The translations under genes and the position numbers were made by a program. From Lentisphaera profundi (GTDB taxonomy: Bacteria > Verrucomicrobiota > Lentisphaeria > Lentisphaerales > Lentisphaeraceae), in assembly GCF_028728065.1 (NCBI RefSeq), contig NZ_CP117811.1, positions 2,744,342 through 2,808,341 on the forward strand: a stretch of DNA of 64,000 nucleotides. Reading direction: 5' to 3'. Below, piece by piece: positions 19,051-28,454 of this stretch. Position 1 is the first letter of the stretch, and each line of letters opens with the position of its first letter. The notes under the pieces were generated by a model, which was not told where the DNA came from, searched no databases, and worked only from the letters and a program-made list of their open reading frames with translations.

Positions 19051-19829
19051 TTTTATTCAGTTCGATGCAGATTTCAAATCTTCAACTTGCAGGCTTTGGT
19101 ATTTTTGTTTTGCTTACGGCCTTTATTTCCTTTCGCTTAAAATTAGGCTTAGCAAAGAGCTTAATTATTGGGAGTTTAAGAACTTACGCTCAGCTTTTGA
19201 TTATGGGTTTTGCACTCATTTATATATTCCAATACCCCAATCCTTATGTGAGTTTAGCGGTGTATGTGTGGATGATTTTCTGGGCAGCTCGAATCATTTC
19301 TGGGCGCGTAGAAAATCCACCATTCCCTTTATTTAAAGTTATTTTTGTAACCATGTTATTGACCTACCTAATCCTGAATATTTCTTGTCTAGGACTATTT
19401 TTACAGGCAGAACCTTGGTATGCACCACAATTCTTTATCACTATAGGTGGCATGATTGTGGGCAATTCGATGAATGCTATGGCCATTTCATTGGAACGCT
19501 TTTTTTCTGACCTCAAGAATAGAAGAATGGAAATAGAGCAAAATTTACTTATGGGGATGAATACTAAAGATGCGATCTCACCTTTAGTACGCGAAGCCAT
19601 TAAGGCAGGCATGACTCCTTCGATCAATAATTTAGCGGGCGTCGGTTTAGTCTTTATTCCAGGAATGATGACGGGTCAGATTTTGGGTGGTGAAGACCCC
19701 ATGAATGCAGCGAAGTACCAAATTATGATCATGTTGATTATCTGTGTATCAACTGCCTTGGGATCTATATTGGTCATTAGTCAAATAGCCAAAAAGTGCT
19801 TTAATGAGCGTCATCAATTGAAAGTTTAG
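19047..19829 (+). CDS. fetB: ABC permease, FetB/YbbM (UPF0014) family
   Basis: This 260-residue protein has about seven hydrophobic segments. UPF0014 hallmarks are present: LIIGSLRTYAQLLIMGFAL near the N-terminus, GGMIVGNSMNAMAISLERF in the middle, and GVGLVFIPGMMTGQILGGEDP toward the C-terminus. It forms the membrane part of the transporter with the preceding ATPase, whose gene overlaps it by 4 bases. The likely function is metal (iron) export. Confidence 0.88.
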   Translation: MILFSSMQISNLQLAGFGIFVLLTAFISFRLKLGLAKSLIIGSLRTYAQLLIMGFALIYIFQYPNPYVSLAVYVWMIFWAARIISGRVENPPFPLFKVIFVTMLLTYLILNISCLGLFLQAEPWYAPQFFITIGGMIVGNSMNAMAISLERFFSDLKNRRMEIEQNLLMGMNTKDAISPLVREAIKAGMTPSINNLAGVGLVFIPGMMTGQILGGEDPMNAAKYQIMIMLIICVSTALGSILVISQIAKKCFNERHQLKV

Positions 19830-19964
19830 AAGTTCATTTTATCAGTAAATCACTGAAATAGAGAATCTATTTTTCATCAAGTATTCTTCGCTTTTTCACA
19901 GAAGAAAATTGAGAAAGGTCTTGTTCTAGAATAAGTTAAACTTATCAAAACGAGGTTTAATTAT

Positions 19965-20597
19965 ATGAAAAAGAATAAGATACGCAAAAAGTATTATCAA
20001 TATGTGATGGAGCATATGGCTCCACCGACAAAACTAAAAACTTTTTTGGATTTTGCAGATTTACAGAAAGAGGATTTTTATGAGAAATATAATTCCCTCA
20101 GGCAAGTAGAATTAGATATATGGAAAAAATCCTTAAAAGACGTCTTGAGTCATTTGGCGAATACAGAAGATTTCTTGGCCTATAATCAACGTAACAAAGG
20201 TCTAGCATTTATGTTTTCCTGGTTTGAGTTCATGAATTCAAATCAAGACTTTTTCAGGAACTGTAAAACTTTGCGAAGTCCGCATTTTATCTATGGCTCA
20301 AATGATTTTAAAAAAGTGCTAAAAGCTTTCATTAAGAAAATAATTAAAACTGGAGTGGCTTCTCAAGAGTTTAAAGAAAGAGGTTTAGATCCTAAATATA
20401 TGTGTGAGATGTTCATGGGCTTGTTCTTCATGAATTTGCGTAAGTGGCAAACTTGCTCCAAAAAGAAATCAAAAAAACAAGATGATTTTATGGATGCACT
20501 CACCGAAAAAAGTATGATCTTTTTTTTCGATAGTCTAGCGCCCAATCTCTTTGATACATTTATCGATTTAATGAAGCATCAACGGTCGCGTAAGTGA
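19965..20597 (+). CDS. TetR-like protein with C-terminal helical domain
   Basis: The protein has 210 residues. The N-terminal part (KLKTFLDFADLQKEDFYEKY, residues about 22-41) resembles a TetR helix-turn-helix. The rest is an all-helical ligand-binding-like domain. Its stop overlaps the GTG start of the ABC1-type kinase gene, so the two are coupled. That pairing is seen in other bacteria where a TetR-like protein precedes an AarF/UbiB-type gene. Whether it binds DNA or acts with the kinase-like partner is not known. Confidence 0.6.
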   Translation: MKKNKIRKKYYQYVMEHMAPPTKLKTFLDFADLQKEDFYEKYNSLRQVELDIWKKSLKDVLSHLANTEDFLAYNQRNKGLAFMFSWFEFMNSNQDFFRNCKTLRSPHFIYGSNDFKKVLKAFIKKIIKTGVASQEFKERGLDPKYMCEMFMGLFFMNLRKWQTCSKKKSKKQDDFMDALTEKSMIFFFDSLAPNLFDTFIDLMKHQRSRK

Positions 20598-21889
20598 AGT
20601 CACTTAAATCAATTCCATCGGGCAAAGTGAGTCGGGCGGGAAAAGTAGCAGTGGCAGGCCTGAAAATTGGTGGCAATTATTTAAAGCATTACGGCAAAAA
20701 AGTAAGTAATCAAAATCCAAGCAAAGAAGATCTGGATAAAGATAATGCCGCCGATGTCTACAATTGCTTAAGCCAAATGAAAGGTAGTGCATTGAAAGTA
20801 GCGCAAATGCTCAGTATGGATAGAGGAGCTTTACCTAAAGCCTATACAGATCAATTTGCCATGGCTCAGTATCAATCACCACCTTTATCAGCACCCCTAG
20901 TGACTAAGTTGATCAAACGTGAGTTGGGAAAAGAAGCGTCAAAGGTATTTGATGAATTTAGTCCTATCGCTATGCGGGCAGCCTCTATTGGTCAAGTTCA
21001 CAAAGCTAAATATAAAGGAGAGGAAGTAGCGATTAAATTGCAGTACCCTGGCGTAGCAGAAAGTATTTCCTCCGATTTAAAATTAGTGAAGCCCTTTGCA
21101 CTGAAGTTGTTGAAACTCAAATCTAAAGACGTGAAAATGTACTTTAAAGAAGTTGAGAAAAAAATGTTAGAGGAGACTAATTACAAACAGGAGATGCAGC
21201 AAGGCATAAGTATTGCCGAGAGTTGTAAAAGCCTTAAAGGAATTCGCTTTCCTAAATACTATTCAAAATTAAGTACGGATCGTTTATTAGTGATGGAATG
21301 GTTACATGGTTTTCATTTAGATCATTTTTTTGATTCAGATATTACTCAAGAAGAAAGGAATGATATTGGTCAGAAATTATGGGATTTTTATCAGTATCAA
21401 ATGCATGAACTCAAATGGTTACATGCGGACCCTCATCCAGGAAACTTTTTGATTAATGATAAAAAAGAATTAGCTGTGATTGATTTTGGTTGTATGAAAA
21501 AAGTTCCCCATGATTTTTATTTGAATTACTTTATGGGAGCAGATAAATCCCTCTTTGATGATGAAGCCCGTTTTTATCAAAACCTGTTAGATTTAGAGAT
21601 ATTGAGGAAGGATGATAGCCCTAAAGCAGTAGATTTTTTCACTCAAAATTTCAGCAAACTGATGCAAGTAGCCATGAAGCCTTTTCATTATACGGAGTTT
21701 GATTTTGCTGATGAAAGTTTTTTTATGGAGCTCTATGAACTAGGAGATCAAATTAAGCGTGCACAGGATAAAGCGGGACATTCACACAATCGAGGATCAA
21801 AGCATTTTATCTATACCAATAGAACTTATTATGGGGTCTATAACATATTATCATTGTTGAAAGCAAAAGTAAAAATAGTTAATACCTGA
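20594..21889 (+). CDS. ABC1/AarF/UbiB-family atypical kinase
   Basis: This 431-residue protein has the ABC1 family KxGQ-like motif KVAQMLSMDRGALP at about residue 67, AASIGQVHKAKYKGEEVAIKLQYP (Ala-rich loop and ATP-binding Lys), an ExD-type block, HADPHPGNFLI with the catalytic Asp, and VIDFGCMK as the DFG equivalent. Family members support ubiquinone or other isoprenoid lipid metabolism through ATPase activity. The GTG start lies inside the stop of the previous gene. It has no C-terminal transmembrane pair, unlike Escherichia coli UbiB. Confidence 0.85.
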   Translation: MKSLKSIPSGKVSRAGKVAVAGLKIGGNYLKHYGKKVSNQNPSKEDLDKDNAADVYNCLSQMKGSALKVAQMLSMDRGALPKAYTDQFAMAQYQSPPLSAPLVTKLIKRELGKEASKVFDEFSPIAMRAASIGQVHKAKYKGEEVAIKLQYPGVAESISSDLKLVKPFALKLLKLKSKDVKMYFKEVEKKMLEETNYKQEMQQGISIAESCKSLKGIRFPKYYSKLSTDRLLVMEWLHGFHLDHFFDSDITQEERNDIGQKLWDFYQYQMHELKWLHADPHPGNFLINDKKELAVIDFGCMKKVPHDFYLNYFMGADKSLFDDEARFYQNLLDLEILRKDDSPKAVDFFTQNFSKLMQVAMKPFHYTEFDFADESFFMELYELGDQIKRAQDKAGHSHNRGSKHFIYTNRTYYGVYNILSLLKAKVKIVNT

Positions 21890-21920
21890 ATCACGGGTTC
21901 AGACAATACCTAGACATAAA

Positions 21921-21945
21921 AAAGGCCGGCCATGAGCCGGGCATT
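21921..21945 (-). terminator. Probable terminator of the beta-barrel gene
   Basis: Read on the minus strand, a GC-rich hairpin (CCGGC, loop TCATG, GCCGG) is followed by a T-run, about 25 bp after the stop of the outer-membrane protein gene. Confidence 0.65.
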
Positions 21946-21966
21946 AATAAAACTTAATAACTTGAG

Positions 21967-23250
21967 TTAAAAAACGTAATTGATCCAAGTTTCGAAGTAA
22001 TTGGCATCTTGGTCGCTAACACCACCTCGTTCGTCGGCAGTGAGGTTCACTAAGCGCCCCCCGAAATTCAAGTGCTCCGTTAAATTGTAACTTCCGCCAA
22101 ACTGAAATTCCCAAATATTATGATAAGTATCATTCTCTTCAGGGGTATAAAGTCCTGCGGTAAAACCTAGGGTCCATTTTTCCTCGTGAAAACCAACTCG
22201 GCCAAAATAGATATCCGTTCCCTTTGTTCCATAAAGCGGGTTGTAGTCAATAATTTCGATATCTCCAAGTCCACCATCATGATAGAGTACATTAGTGAAA
22301 TAGCGGTAACCCCAAGAAGGGCTGTTGTTTTTAGAGTTATCACCAAATTTTGAGTAACCTAAGTCAAATTTCCATTTTTCACGATGGTAGAAAGGGTTGA
22401 TACTGTAGTTAAAGCTACCTTTACCTTCATCATCATTTTCGGAATCTTCTTGGGCGTCTAGGTAGTAGGCAAATACTTTTGTCCCGTACTCGTAGGTATC
22501 CGTTTTATGGAATTGGATTGTTGTATCTAAACCATACCAACCAACATATTGATCTTGGTAGTAGGCATAAGGATTCATTTTGATTTTATCCGTAACTTGG
22601 ATGGTGGTCTCTGCAAAATAAATTGTACTATCCACATCATCGTTATAGCCCCATTGACTTTGATCATCAGCAGAAGTGTAATCAACAACGTAATCATTAT
22701 AGTAGTAAGCTAATTTATCGATCGCACCAATATCTACAGAGAATTTTTCATTTTTATAATGCAAGTAAAGACCTTGACCATAGTTAGGATCAAAGCGCTG
22801 AGCAATATTGCGAACATTAAATCGACCGCCTTGGAGGAATAAGTCCTCAGTGAAGTTGTAGCGTAGAAATGAATCTGTGAAATAGATGTCTTGAGAATCG
22901 GGATACTTTTCATCATAAGTATCCTGTAAATCCCATGTTTTGGCATGAGCATGTACCCCAACGCCAAATTGCCATTTACTAATTTCTGGAGATATATAAT
23001 TACCTTCTATATAAGTACTGGAATAGCCTACGGTTTTACCACCATCCACACGATTAAAAATAAGTCGATCGTTATCTTTTGCTTGACCCACACTAGTGAA
23101 GTTCCCGAGAGCCACACGTGATTCTCCAGATTCTAACCATGAGATAAAATTATCAACGTCGGTCTCAGGTTTCGAGCTAAATTCTTCGGCCATAGTACTG
23201 AGGCTTAAGCAAGCACATAAGAATGCCATACTATAATTTACAAACTTCAC
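21967..23250 (-). CDS. Outer-membrane beta-barrel (porin-like) protein
   Basis: This 427-residue protein has a signal peptide (residues about 1-22, ending near LSTMA). Many alternating amphipathic strands rich in Tyr, Trp and Asp follow, and the protein ends in the aromatic residue Phe, the usual outer-membrane barrel signal. I chose the GTG at 23250, preceded by GGAG at 8 bases, over a longer frame that would hide the signal peptide. It resembles OprD/MOMP-type or alginate-export-type porins, but no family can be named with certainty. Confidence 0.75.
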   Translation of the reverse strand: MKFVNYSMAFLCACLSLSTMAEEFSSKPETDVDNFISWLESGESRVALGNFTSVGQAKDNDRLIFNRVDGGKTVGYSSTYIEGNYISPEISKWQFGVGVHAHAKTWDLQDTYDEKYPDSQDIYFTDSFLRYNFTEDLFLQGGRFNVRNIAQRFDPNYGQGLYLHYKNEKFSVDIGAIDKLAYYYNDYVVDYTSADDQSQWGYNDDVDSTIYFAETTIQVTDKIKMNPYAYYQDQYVGWYGLDTTIQFHKTDTYEYGTKVFAYYLDAQEDSENDDEGKGSFNYSINPFYHREKWKFDLGYSKFGDNSKNNSPSWGYRYFTNVLYHDGGLGDIEIIDYNPLYGTKGTDIYFGRVGFHEEKWTLGFTAGLYTPEENDTYHNIWEFQFGGSYNLTEHLNFGGRLVNLTADERGGVSDQDANYFETWINYVF

Positions 23251-23525
23251 AATAATCACTCCTGGTTTTTCTGACACATAATTACTAGACCTATAAGTAT
23301 ATATTTATAAAATAATGGCTTAGGAATAGTGATGCCAAATTTTTTGCAGATAAAGTTATATATTTACACAGACAAAGCGGTATTTTTATGAGCTCTATTT
23401 TTTCCATTGCACATGAAATAGGTTAAGATTTGATTTCCGCTTTTCTTTCTTATCGAAATTTTAAGACCAAGAATATTAACTTAAAGAAGCTCACGGATTC
23501 AGGATAAAGACGCTCTTTAATCAGT

Positions 23526-23535
23526 AAAGAAATTT
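23526..23535. repeat. Target-site duplication, left
   Basis: AAAGAAATTT directly abuts the left inverted repeat of the IS4-like element and matches 9 of 10 bases of AAAGAACTTT on the other side. Confidence 0.7.
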
Positions 23536-24958
23536 CACAGCCATCCCATAAAAATAACTAAGCTATGAAAAATCTAGCTTCAGATGTTTCTTTTAATAAC
23601 GACAAAAAAAGGAGTCCATCATGAAGCCAGACAAAAGTAATGTATGTAGTCTCAAACAAATCTGCCAATTAATTCCAGGACATTTAGTTCAAAAACTTGC
23701 AGATAAGCACGGAATCAAAACTCGTAAGTTTAGTCCTTGGAGCCATGTTCTAACCTTACTTTATGCTCAGTTATCTCATTCTCTGAGCTTAAATGATATT
23801 TGCGATAGCCTTCAAAATCATAGTGGAAGCCTTGAGCCTATACGAGGCGCGACAGTCCCGAAACGAAATACCTTATCTAACGCAAATAGAACTCGTAATG
23901 CCGACATGGCAGAAGAACTTTTCTGGAGTGTTCTTAATCACTTACAGAATAAGTATGCGGGCTTTGGTATTCAGCAAAAATATACTGGTTTTCCTAGACG
24001 TTTCAAAAAAGCAATTCACGCGGTGGATTCTACAACTATCCAGCTTGTTGCTAATTGTATGCCATGGGCAAAACATCGTCGTCGTAAAGCTGCGGCTAAA
24101 TGTCACATGAAGCTTAACTTACAAAATTTCTTACCTTCTTTCGCTATTGTAAAAGCTGCGAACACTCATGATTCAACGGAAGCAAAGGAATTATGTGCAG
24201 GAATGTTACCTGGAGAAATAGTGGTTTTTGATAAGGCTTACGTGGATTATAAACATCTCTTTCACCTCAATGAACGTAAAGTATTTTGGGTTACTCGGGC
24301 AAAAGATAATATGAGCTACGAGATTATTGAAAATATCTCTGAAGCCAAAGGTTCTATCATCCGTGATCAGCGTATTCGTCTCAAAGGTACGAAAACTCAA
24401 CTGCATTACCCGACAGAATTACGACTTGTCGAAGCTGAAGTAGAAATTGACGGAAAACTTAAGAAAATGGTTTTCATTACTAACAACTTTAAATGGGCTC
24501 CCAGTTCAGTCGCACAAATCTATAAATCACGTTGGGGAATCGAAGTGTTTTTCAAACAGATCAAACAAACATTGCAAATATCTGATTTCCTTGGCCATAA
24601 CGAAAATGCCATTCGGTGGCAAGTTTGGACAGCATTATTGACTTACGTGCTTTTGCGATTTTTAGCATTTCAAAGTAAGTGGAAATATTCTTTCTCAAGA
24701 ATATTCACCGTTATCCGTGGCGTACTATGGTCAAGGCTTGAATTGTACTCAGTCCTCAAATCCTGTGGGACAGCCAGTGACCCACCAAGGCTATACTCAA
24801 CTCCTCCTCAGCAGTATTTGCCGGGATTTACATAAATCTATGGGACAGCCAATGACTGAGCCTTAATCAAAACCAAAACATCCATCTAATAAATAGAAGG
24901 TATTTACACAGGGAAATGTATTAAAGAGTCAGTTTTTCCTGCTCTATGGGATGACTGT
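23536..24958 (+). mobile_element. IS4-family insertion sequence (1,423 bp)
   Basis: Imperfect terminal inverted repeats (left CACAGCCATCCCATA, right TATGGGATGACTGT) enclose a single transposase gene. A 10-bp target duplication with one mismatch flanks them, which fits the 9-12 bp duplications of IS4. The element sits in the intergenic gap between the porin-like gene and the tandem PilT genes and breaks no visible reading frame. Confidence 0.85.
23621..24835 (+). CDS. IS4-family transposase (DDE)
   Basis: This 404-residue protein has an N-terminal DUF4372-like region (residues about 10-80). It has the DDE catalytic residues of the IS4 family: Asp in HAVDSTTIQL, Asp in IVVFDKAYVDY, and Glu in the YREK-type motif YKSRWGIEVFFKQIKQ. 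GGAG precedes the ATG. Length is that of an intact transposase, so the element may be active. Confidence 0.9.
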   Translation: MKPDKSNVCSLKQICQLIPGHLVQKLADKHGIKTRKFSPWSHVLTLLYAQLSHSLSLNDICDSLQNHSGSLEPIRGATVPKRNTLSNANRTRNADMAEELFWSVLNHLQNKYAGFGIQQKYTGFPRRFKKAIHAVDSTTIQLVANCMPWAKHRRRKAAAKCHMKLNLQNFLPSFAIVKAANTHDSTEAKELCAGMLPGEIVVFDKAYVDYKHLFHLNERKVFWVTRAKDNMSYEIIENISEAKGSIIRDQRIRLKGTKTQLHYPTELRLVEAEVEIDGKLKKMVFITNNFKWAPSSVAQIYKSRWGIEVFFKQIKQTLQISDFLGHNENAIRWQVWTALLTYVLLRFLAFQSKWKYSFSRIFTVIRGVLWSRLELYSVLKSCGTASDPPRLYSTPPQQYLPGFT

Positions 24959-24968
24959 AAAGAACTTT
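24959..24968. repeat. Target-site duplication, right
   Basis: AAAGAACTTT directly follows the right inverted repeat of the IS4-like element and pairs with the left copy (one mismatch). Confidence 0.7.
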
Positions 24969-25133
24969 TTATAAAAAAAACAAAAAAATCAATGAAGGAT
25001 AAAAATTTAACTTAAAATCAAAGAATTTTTATTAATGCGTCTTCCGAAGGCTTTGAGTGAGGTACTTAGCTCTTGCGAGAGCGAACTTACACTTCTATAA
25101 TTCATAATGATTTTGTGAAACTAAGGAAAATTT

Positions 25134-26567
25134 ATGATCAATGAAGTAGAATGGTTCTGTTATCTTGGAGCAGAAAATCAATTTTTTGATAAAGCTACGA
25201 TTATTCAATTAATGGAAATTAGCCAAGAAGATGTAGATTTAATGAGCTTTGCTCAAGCGGTCTTGGATAATGAATTAGCGAGTCTCGAGAGTGTGCAACA
25301 ACTGCTAGAGCATTCGACCTATTACGCGAATGAACAAGGTCCTTGCCCGAATAGTCTATTGGCCGGAGGAGGAGCAGAAGCAGCCGCTCCAAGTCAAGCG
25401 CCTGCCCCGGCGCGAGATCCCAATAGTGGCTACCCTTTTTCAACAGTAGGTTTTCCCGATTTAAGTCAGGCAGCTGATTTGAGTATGGAAGAATGTAAAG
25501 AATTGATGATTCAATTTTTACAGGCAGCTCGTCGCAACGGCTCTTCAGATGCACATTTATCAGCAGAAGCCTACCCTTTTGTACGTCATTTTGGTCTTAA
25601 TTATCTTTTGAAGGATCAGGTAATAATGACTCCAGAGATGGCCAAGAAACTCAATCTTTCTTTATTAACAGAAGCTCAGCTCAAAGATTTTGAAGAGACA
25701 AGTGATTTAGATTATTGTTATTCATTCTCTAGAACTGAACGTTATCGAACGAATGTCATGGTCCATAATGACGGAATAGAAGGAAGTTACCGAATTGTAA
25801 GTGAGGGGATAAAAACCCTTTCAGAACTCGGTTTTCAAGATCCGTCAGTCTTAGAGAAATTAACGACTTATCATCAGGGCTTGATTTTGATTACAGGGCC
25901 TGCCAGTAGTGGAAAGACCACAACATTAGCCGCCATGGTAGATTTGATTAATAAAGCGAGAAAAGATCATATCATCACTGTTGAAGATCCGATAGAAATT
26001 TTGATCCCCTCAAAAGATTGTAACGTGAGTCAGCGTGAGTTATATACGGGAACCAAAAGTTTTGCGAATGCCTTGAAAGCAGCCTTACGTGAAGATCCAG
26101 ACATTATTGTCCTTGGTGAAATGCGAGATTTAGAAACTATTGAAATGGGGCTTTCAGCAGCTGAAACAGGTCACTTGGTGATTGGTACGCTACACACGAA
26201 TAGTGCAGCGGCTACTTTAGATCGTATTTTGGATGTATTCCCACCGGATCAACAGCCACAAATTAGAGCCATGGTAGCAGAAAGTTTACGCGGAGTCATT
26301 TGTCAATATTTAGTACCAAATATAGATGAGACGGGCCTGCTGATGGCACCAGAAATTTTGATTGGTAATATAGCTGTAGCCAACCTGATTAAAGATAATA
26401 AAACTTCGCAACTGACTTCCGTTATTGAAGTGGGAAAAAAGCAGGGCATGGTTTTGAAAGAAGATTCGTTTTTACGCCTTTATAAAGAAGGAAAAATTTC
26501 AGCTGAAATAGCTTTGCCACATATTGTTTCAGATGCAAAGCGCCGCGAAATAGACGGCGGAAAATAG
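25134..26567 (+). CDS. PilT-type secretion ATPase with N-terminal extension
   Basis: The protein has 477 residues. The C-terminal part is a PilT/GspE ATPase: Walker A GPASSGKT at about residues 255-262, VEDPIE, an Asp box REDPDIIVLGEMRD (Walker B), and a His box TGHLVIGTLHT. The N-terminal 110 residues form an extra domain with an Ala/Pro/Gly-rich linker (residues about 78-95). It lies 9 bp upstream of a second, standard PilT gene. PilT hexamers drive pilus retraction. This longer version may be a PilU-like partner or a regulator. Confidence 0.82.
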   Translation: MINEVEWFCYLGAENQFFDKATIIQLMEISQEDVDLMSFAQAVLDNELASLESVQQLLEHSTYYANEQGPCPNSLLAGGGAEAAAPSQAPAPARDPNSGYPFSTVGFPDLSQAADLSMEECKELMIQFLQAARRNGSSDAHLSAEAYPFVRHFGLNYLLKDQVIMTPEMAKKLNLSLLTEAQLKDFEETSDLDYCYSFSRTERYRTNVMVHNDGIEGSYRIVSEGIKTLSELGFQDPSVLEKLTTYHQGLILITGPASSGKTTTLAAMVDLINKARKDHIITVEDPIEILIPSKDCNVSQRELYTGTKSFANALKAALREDPDIIVLGEMRDLETIEMGLSAAETGHLVIGTLHTNSAAATLDRILDVFPPDQQPQIRAMVAESLRGVICQYLVPNIDETGLLMAPEILIGNIAVANLIKDNKTSQLTSVIEVGKKQGMVLKEDSFLRLYKEGKISAEIALPHIVSDAKRREIDGGK

Positions 26568-26576
26568 GAGAATATT

Positions 26577-27659
26577 ATGGCAGCAAGAATGGATGGTTTT
26601 TTGCACTACCTCTTTGATAAGGGTGGATCAGATTTACACTTATTGAGTAATCACGTACCTAAAATCCGCAAAAGTGGTAACCTGGTGGCAATGGAAGGAG
26701 AAGGTGTCATTGGTGCAGACGAAATGGAAGGGATTTTAAAAGAAATCTGCCCCGATGCAAAATGGAAGCAATATGTTGAGAATTTTGACCTGGATTTTGC
26801 CTATGAAATCCCGGGAGTTGCTCGTTTTCGTGTGAACTATATGCGTACCGTAGATGGTATGGCATCGGTGATGCGTACGATTCCGACAGAAATTTTAACT
26901 ATGGAACAATTAAACCTACCAGATACCTTTAAAGATGTGGTTGAACAGGGACCTGGTCTGATTTTAGTGACAGGACCTACGGGTTCGGGTAAATCGACGA
27001 CTTTGGCGGCAATGATTAATCATATTAATGAGACCCAAAGTAAACATATCATTACGATTGAAGATCCACTAGAATTCGTTCACCCTAATAAAAAAAGTAT
27101 TATTGTGCAGCGAGAAGTTCACGATCATACGACTTCATTTAATATGGCTCTAAAAGGGGCGATGCGTGCCGACCCTGATATTGTCCTTGTTGGTGAAATG
27201 CGAGATCCGGAAACGATTGGTTTGGCACTCTCTTGTGCGGCCATGGGGCTGATGGTATTTGGAACCTTGCACACCAATAATGCGCCTAAAACGATTGACC
27301 GTATTATCGGTGCTTTCCCAGCAAAGCAACAACCTCAGGTTCGTGCGATGTTAGCAAGTAGTCTGCGTACTATTATTTCGCAGTTGCTCTGTAAGACGAC
27401 TGATGGTAAACGCTGTGCCTCTCATGAAATTCTACTGTTTCACCCGGCATTACCTGGTTTGATCCGCGAGGGTAAATTAAGTAGTATTCGTGGCCTCATT
27501 GAGGGTGGCGTTAAGAAGGGTATGAAAACAATGGATATGGATTTATTACGCCTCTATAAAGAGGGACGTATTTCTGGTGAAGAAGCCTATATGAAAGCTG
27601 CTGAAAAAGTGACTTTTCAAGATTTCTTACCACCAGGGTACTTCGGTGATAAAACATAG
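26577..27659 (+). CDS. pilT: Twitching motility retraction ATPase PilT
   Basis: This 360-residue protein has normal PilT length. It has the N-terminal PAS-like domain (GGSDLHLLSNHVPKIRKSG), Walker A GPTGSGKS at residues 133-140, ITIEDPLEFVH, RADPDIVLVGEMRDPETI, the FGTLHTNNAPKTIDR His box and FPAKQQPQVRAML. It depolymerises type IV pili by ATP hydrolysis at the inner-membrane base. Cotranscribed with the extended paralogue just upstream. No pilin or assembly genes are adjacent. Confidence 0.93.
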   Translation: MAARMDGFLHYLFDKGGSDLHLLSNHVPKIRKSGNLVAMEGEGVIGADEMEGILKEICPDAKWKQYVENFDLDFAYEIPGVARFRVNYMRTVDGMASVMRTIPTEILTMEQLNLPDTFKDVVEQGPGLILVTGPTGSGKSTTLAAMINHINETQSKHIITIEDPLEFVHPNKKSIIVQREVHDHTTSFNMALKGAMRADPDIVLVGEMRDPETIGLALSCAAMGLMVFGTLHTNNAPKTIDRIIGAFPAKQQPQVRAMLASSLRTIISQLLCKTTDGKRCASHEILLFHPALPGLIREGKLSSIRGLIEGGVKKGMKTMDMDLLRLYKEGRISGEEAYMKAAEKVTFQDFLPPGYFGDKT

Positions 27660-27680
27660 ATTGAAAGTATAATTTTTCAT

Positions 27681-27710
27681 AAAAAGCGCCTCATCATGCG
27701 GCGCTTTTTT
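27681..27710 (+). terminator. Rho-independent terminator after pilT
   Basis: AAAGCGCC, a nine-base loop and GGCGCTTTTTT form a strong hairpin with a T-run about 20 bp after the pilT stop. The A-run on the other side may also serve the convergent gene. Confidence 0.9.
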
Positions 27711-27785
27711 ATTGGATAGAGAAGAAGTGAAATAGGCGTTCGTCGTCCCCAAAAACACGACATGTCTATAGCTCTATAAAGTTAA

Positions 27786-28454
27786 TTACGAGACAGGGCC
27801 GTAAGGCATGGAGCGATAGTGCTTGTTCATGCGGTAATCGACGAATCCATGAAGAGTTTTTATATTGAAAAAAGGATTGCCATTGAGTTGCTGGCCAATC
27901 GTACTACTAGGACAAGTCGCGTAATCATGGCCAGGTAAAACTGTCATTTCTGGGGCAAAGCTTTTACCAATTTTATTGAGCGTATGATACATCGCTTCAG
28001 GATCGCCTCCTCGTAAATTACAGCGACCGCAACCATAGACAAAAACCGTGTCTCCAGTAAATAAATTACCATCGAGTTCGTAGCATACCGATCCAGGTGT
28101 GTGACCCGGTGTATGATGAATTTTAAGCTCAGTCGAACCTAACTTCAAATGATCGCCTCCGGAGTGAAGAGTGGCATTGCGGCCAGCACCACCCCAAAAA
28201 CGATCTTCAATTTTGTGGACGTGAAGCTGGGCATCAGTACGATGCAGAACTTCATCAACGCCATTGACATGATCATAATGACTATGAGTAAGAAAAATCT
28301 GTGTTATCACACCTTCCATCTTATCGGCCGCATTAAAAATAGCATCCACATCCCAAGCGGGATCAATAACGGCAATCTCATTCGTCTTTTTATCTTTAAT
28401 TAGATAAATCAAATTATCCATGTGACCTAATTTGAGGCTTTTAATTTCATACAT
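27786..28454 (-). CDS. Metallo-beta-lactamase-fold hydrolase (glyoxalase II-like)
   Basis: This 222-residue protein has the zinc-binding motif THSHYDH at about residue 59. Later ligands are in HTPGHTPGS, LFTGDTVFV and LPGHDY, matching glyoxalase II or persulfide-dioxygenase-like enzymes in layout. The start at 28454 is supported by GGAGG 8 bases upstream. It overlaps the stop of the ABC-exporter gene before it, so the three genes probably form one operon. It probably hydrolyses a thioester in the cytoplasm; substrate is uncertain. Confidence 0.82.
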   Translation of the reverse strand: MYEIKSLKLGHMDNLIYLIKDKKTNEIAVIDPAWDVDAIFNAADKMEGVITQIFLTHSHYDHVNGVDEVLHRTDAQLHVHKIEDRFWGGAGRNATLHSGGDHLKLGSTELKIHHTPGHTPGSVCYELDGNLFTGDTVFVYGCGRCNLRGGDPEAMYHTLNKIGKSFAPEMTVLPGHDYATCPSSTIGQQLNGNPFFNIKTLHGFVDYRMNKHYRSMPYGPVS

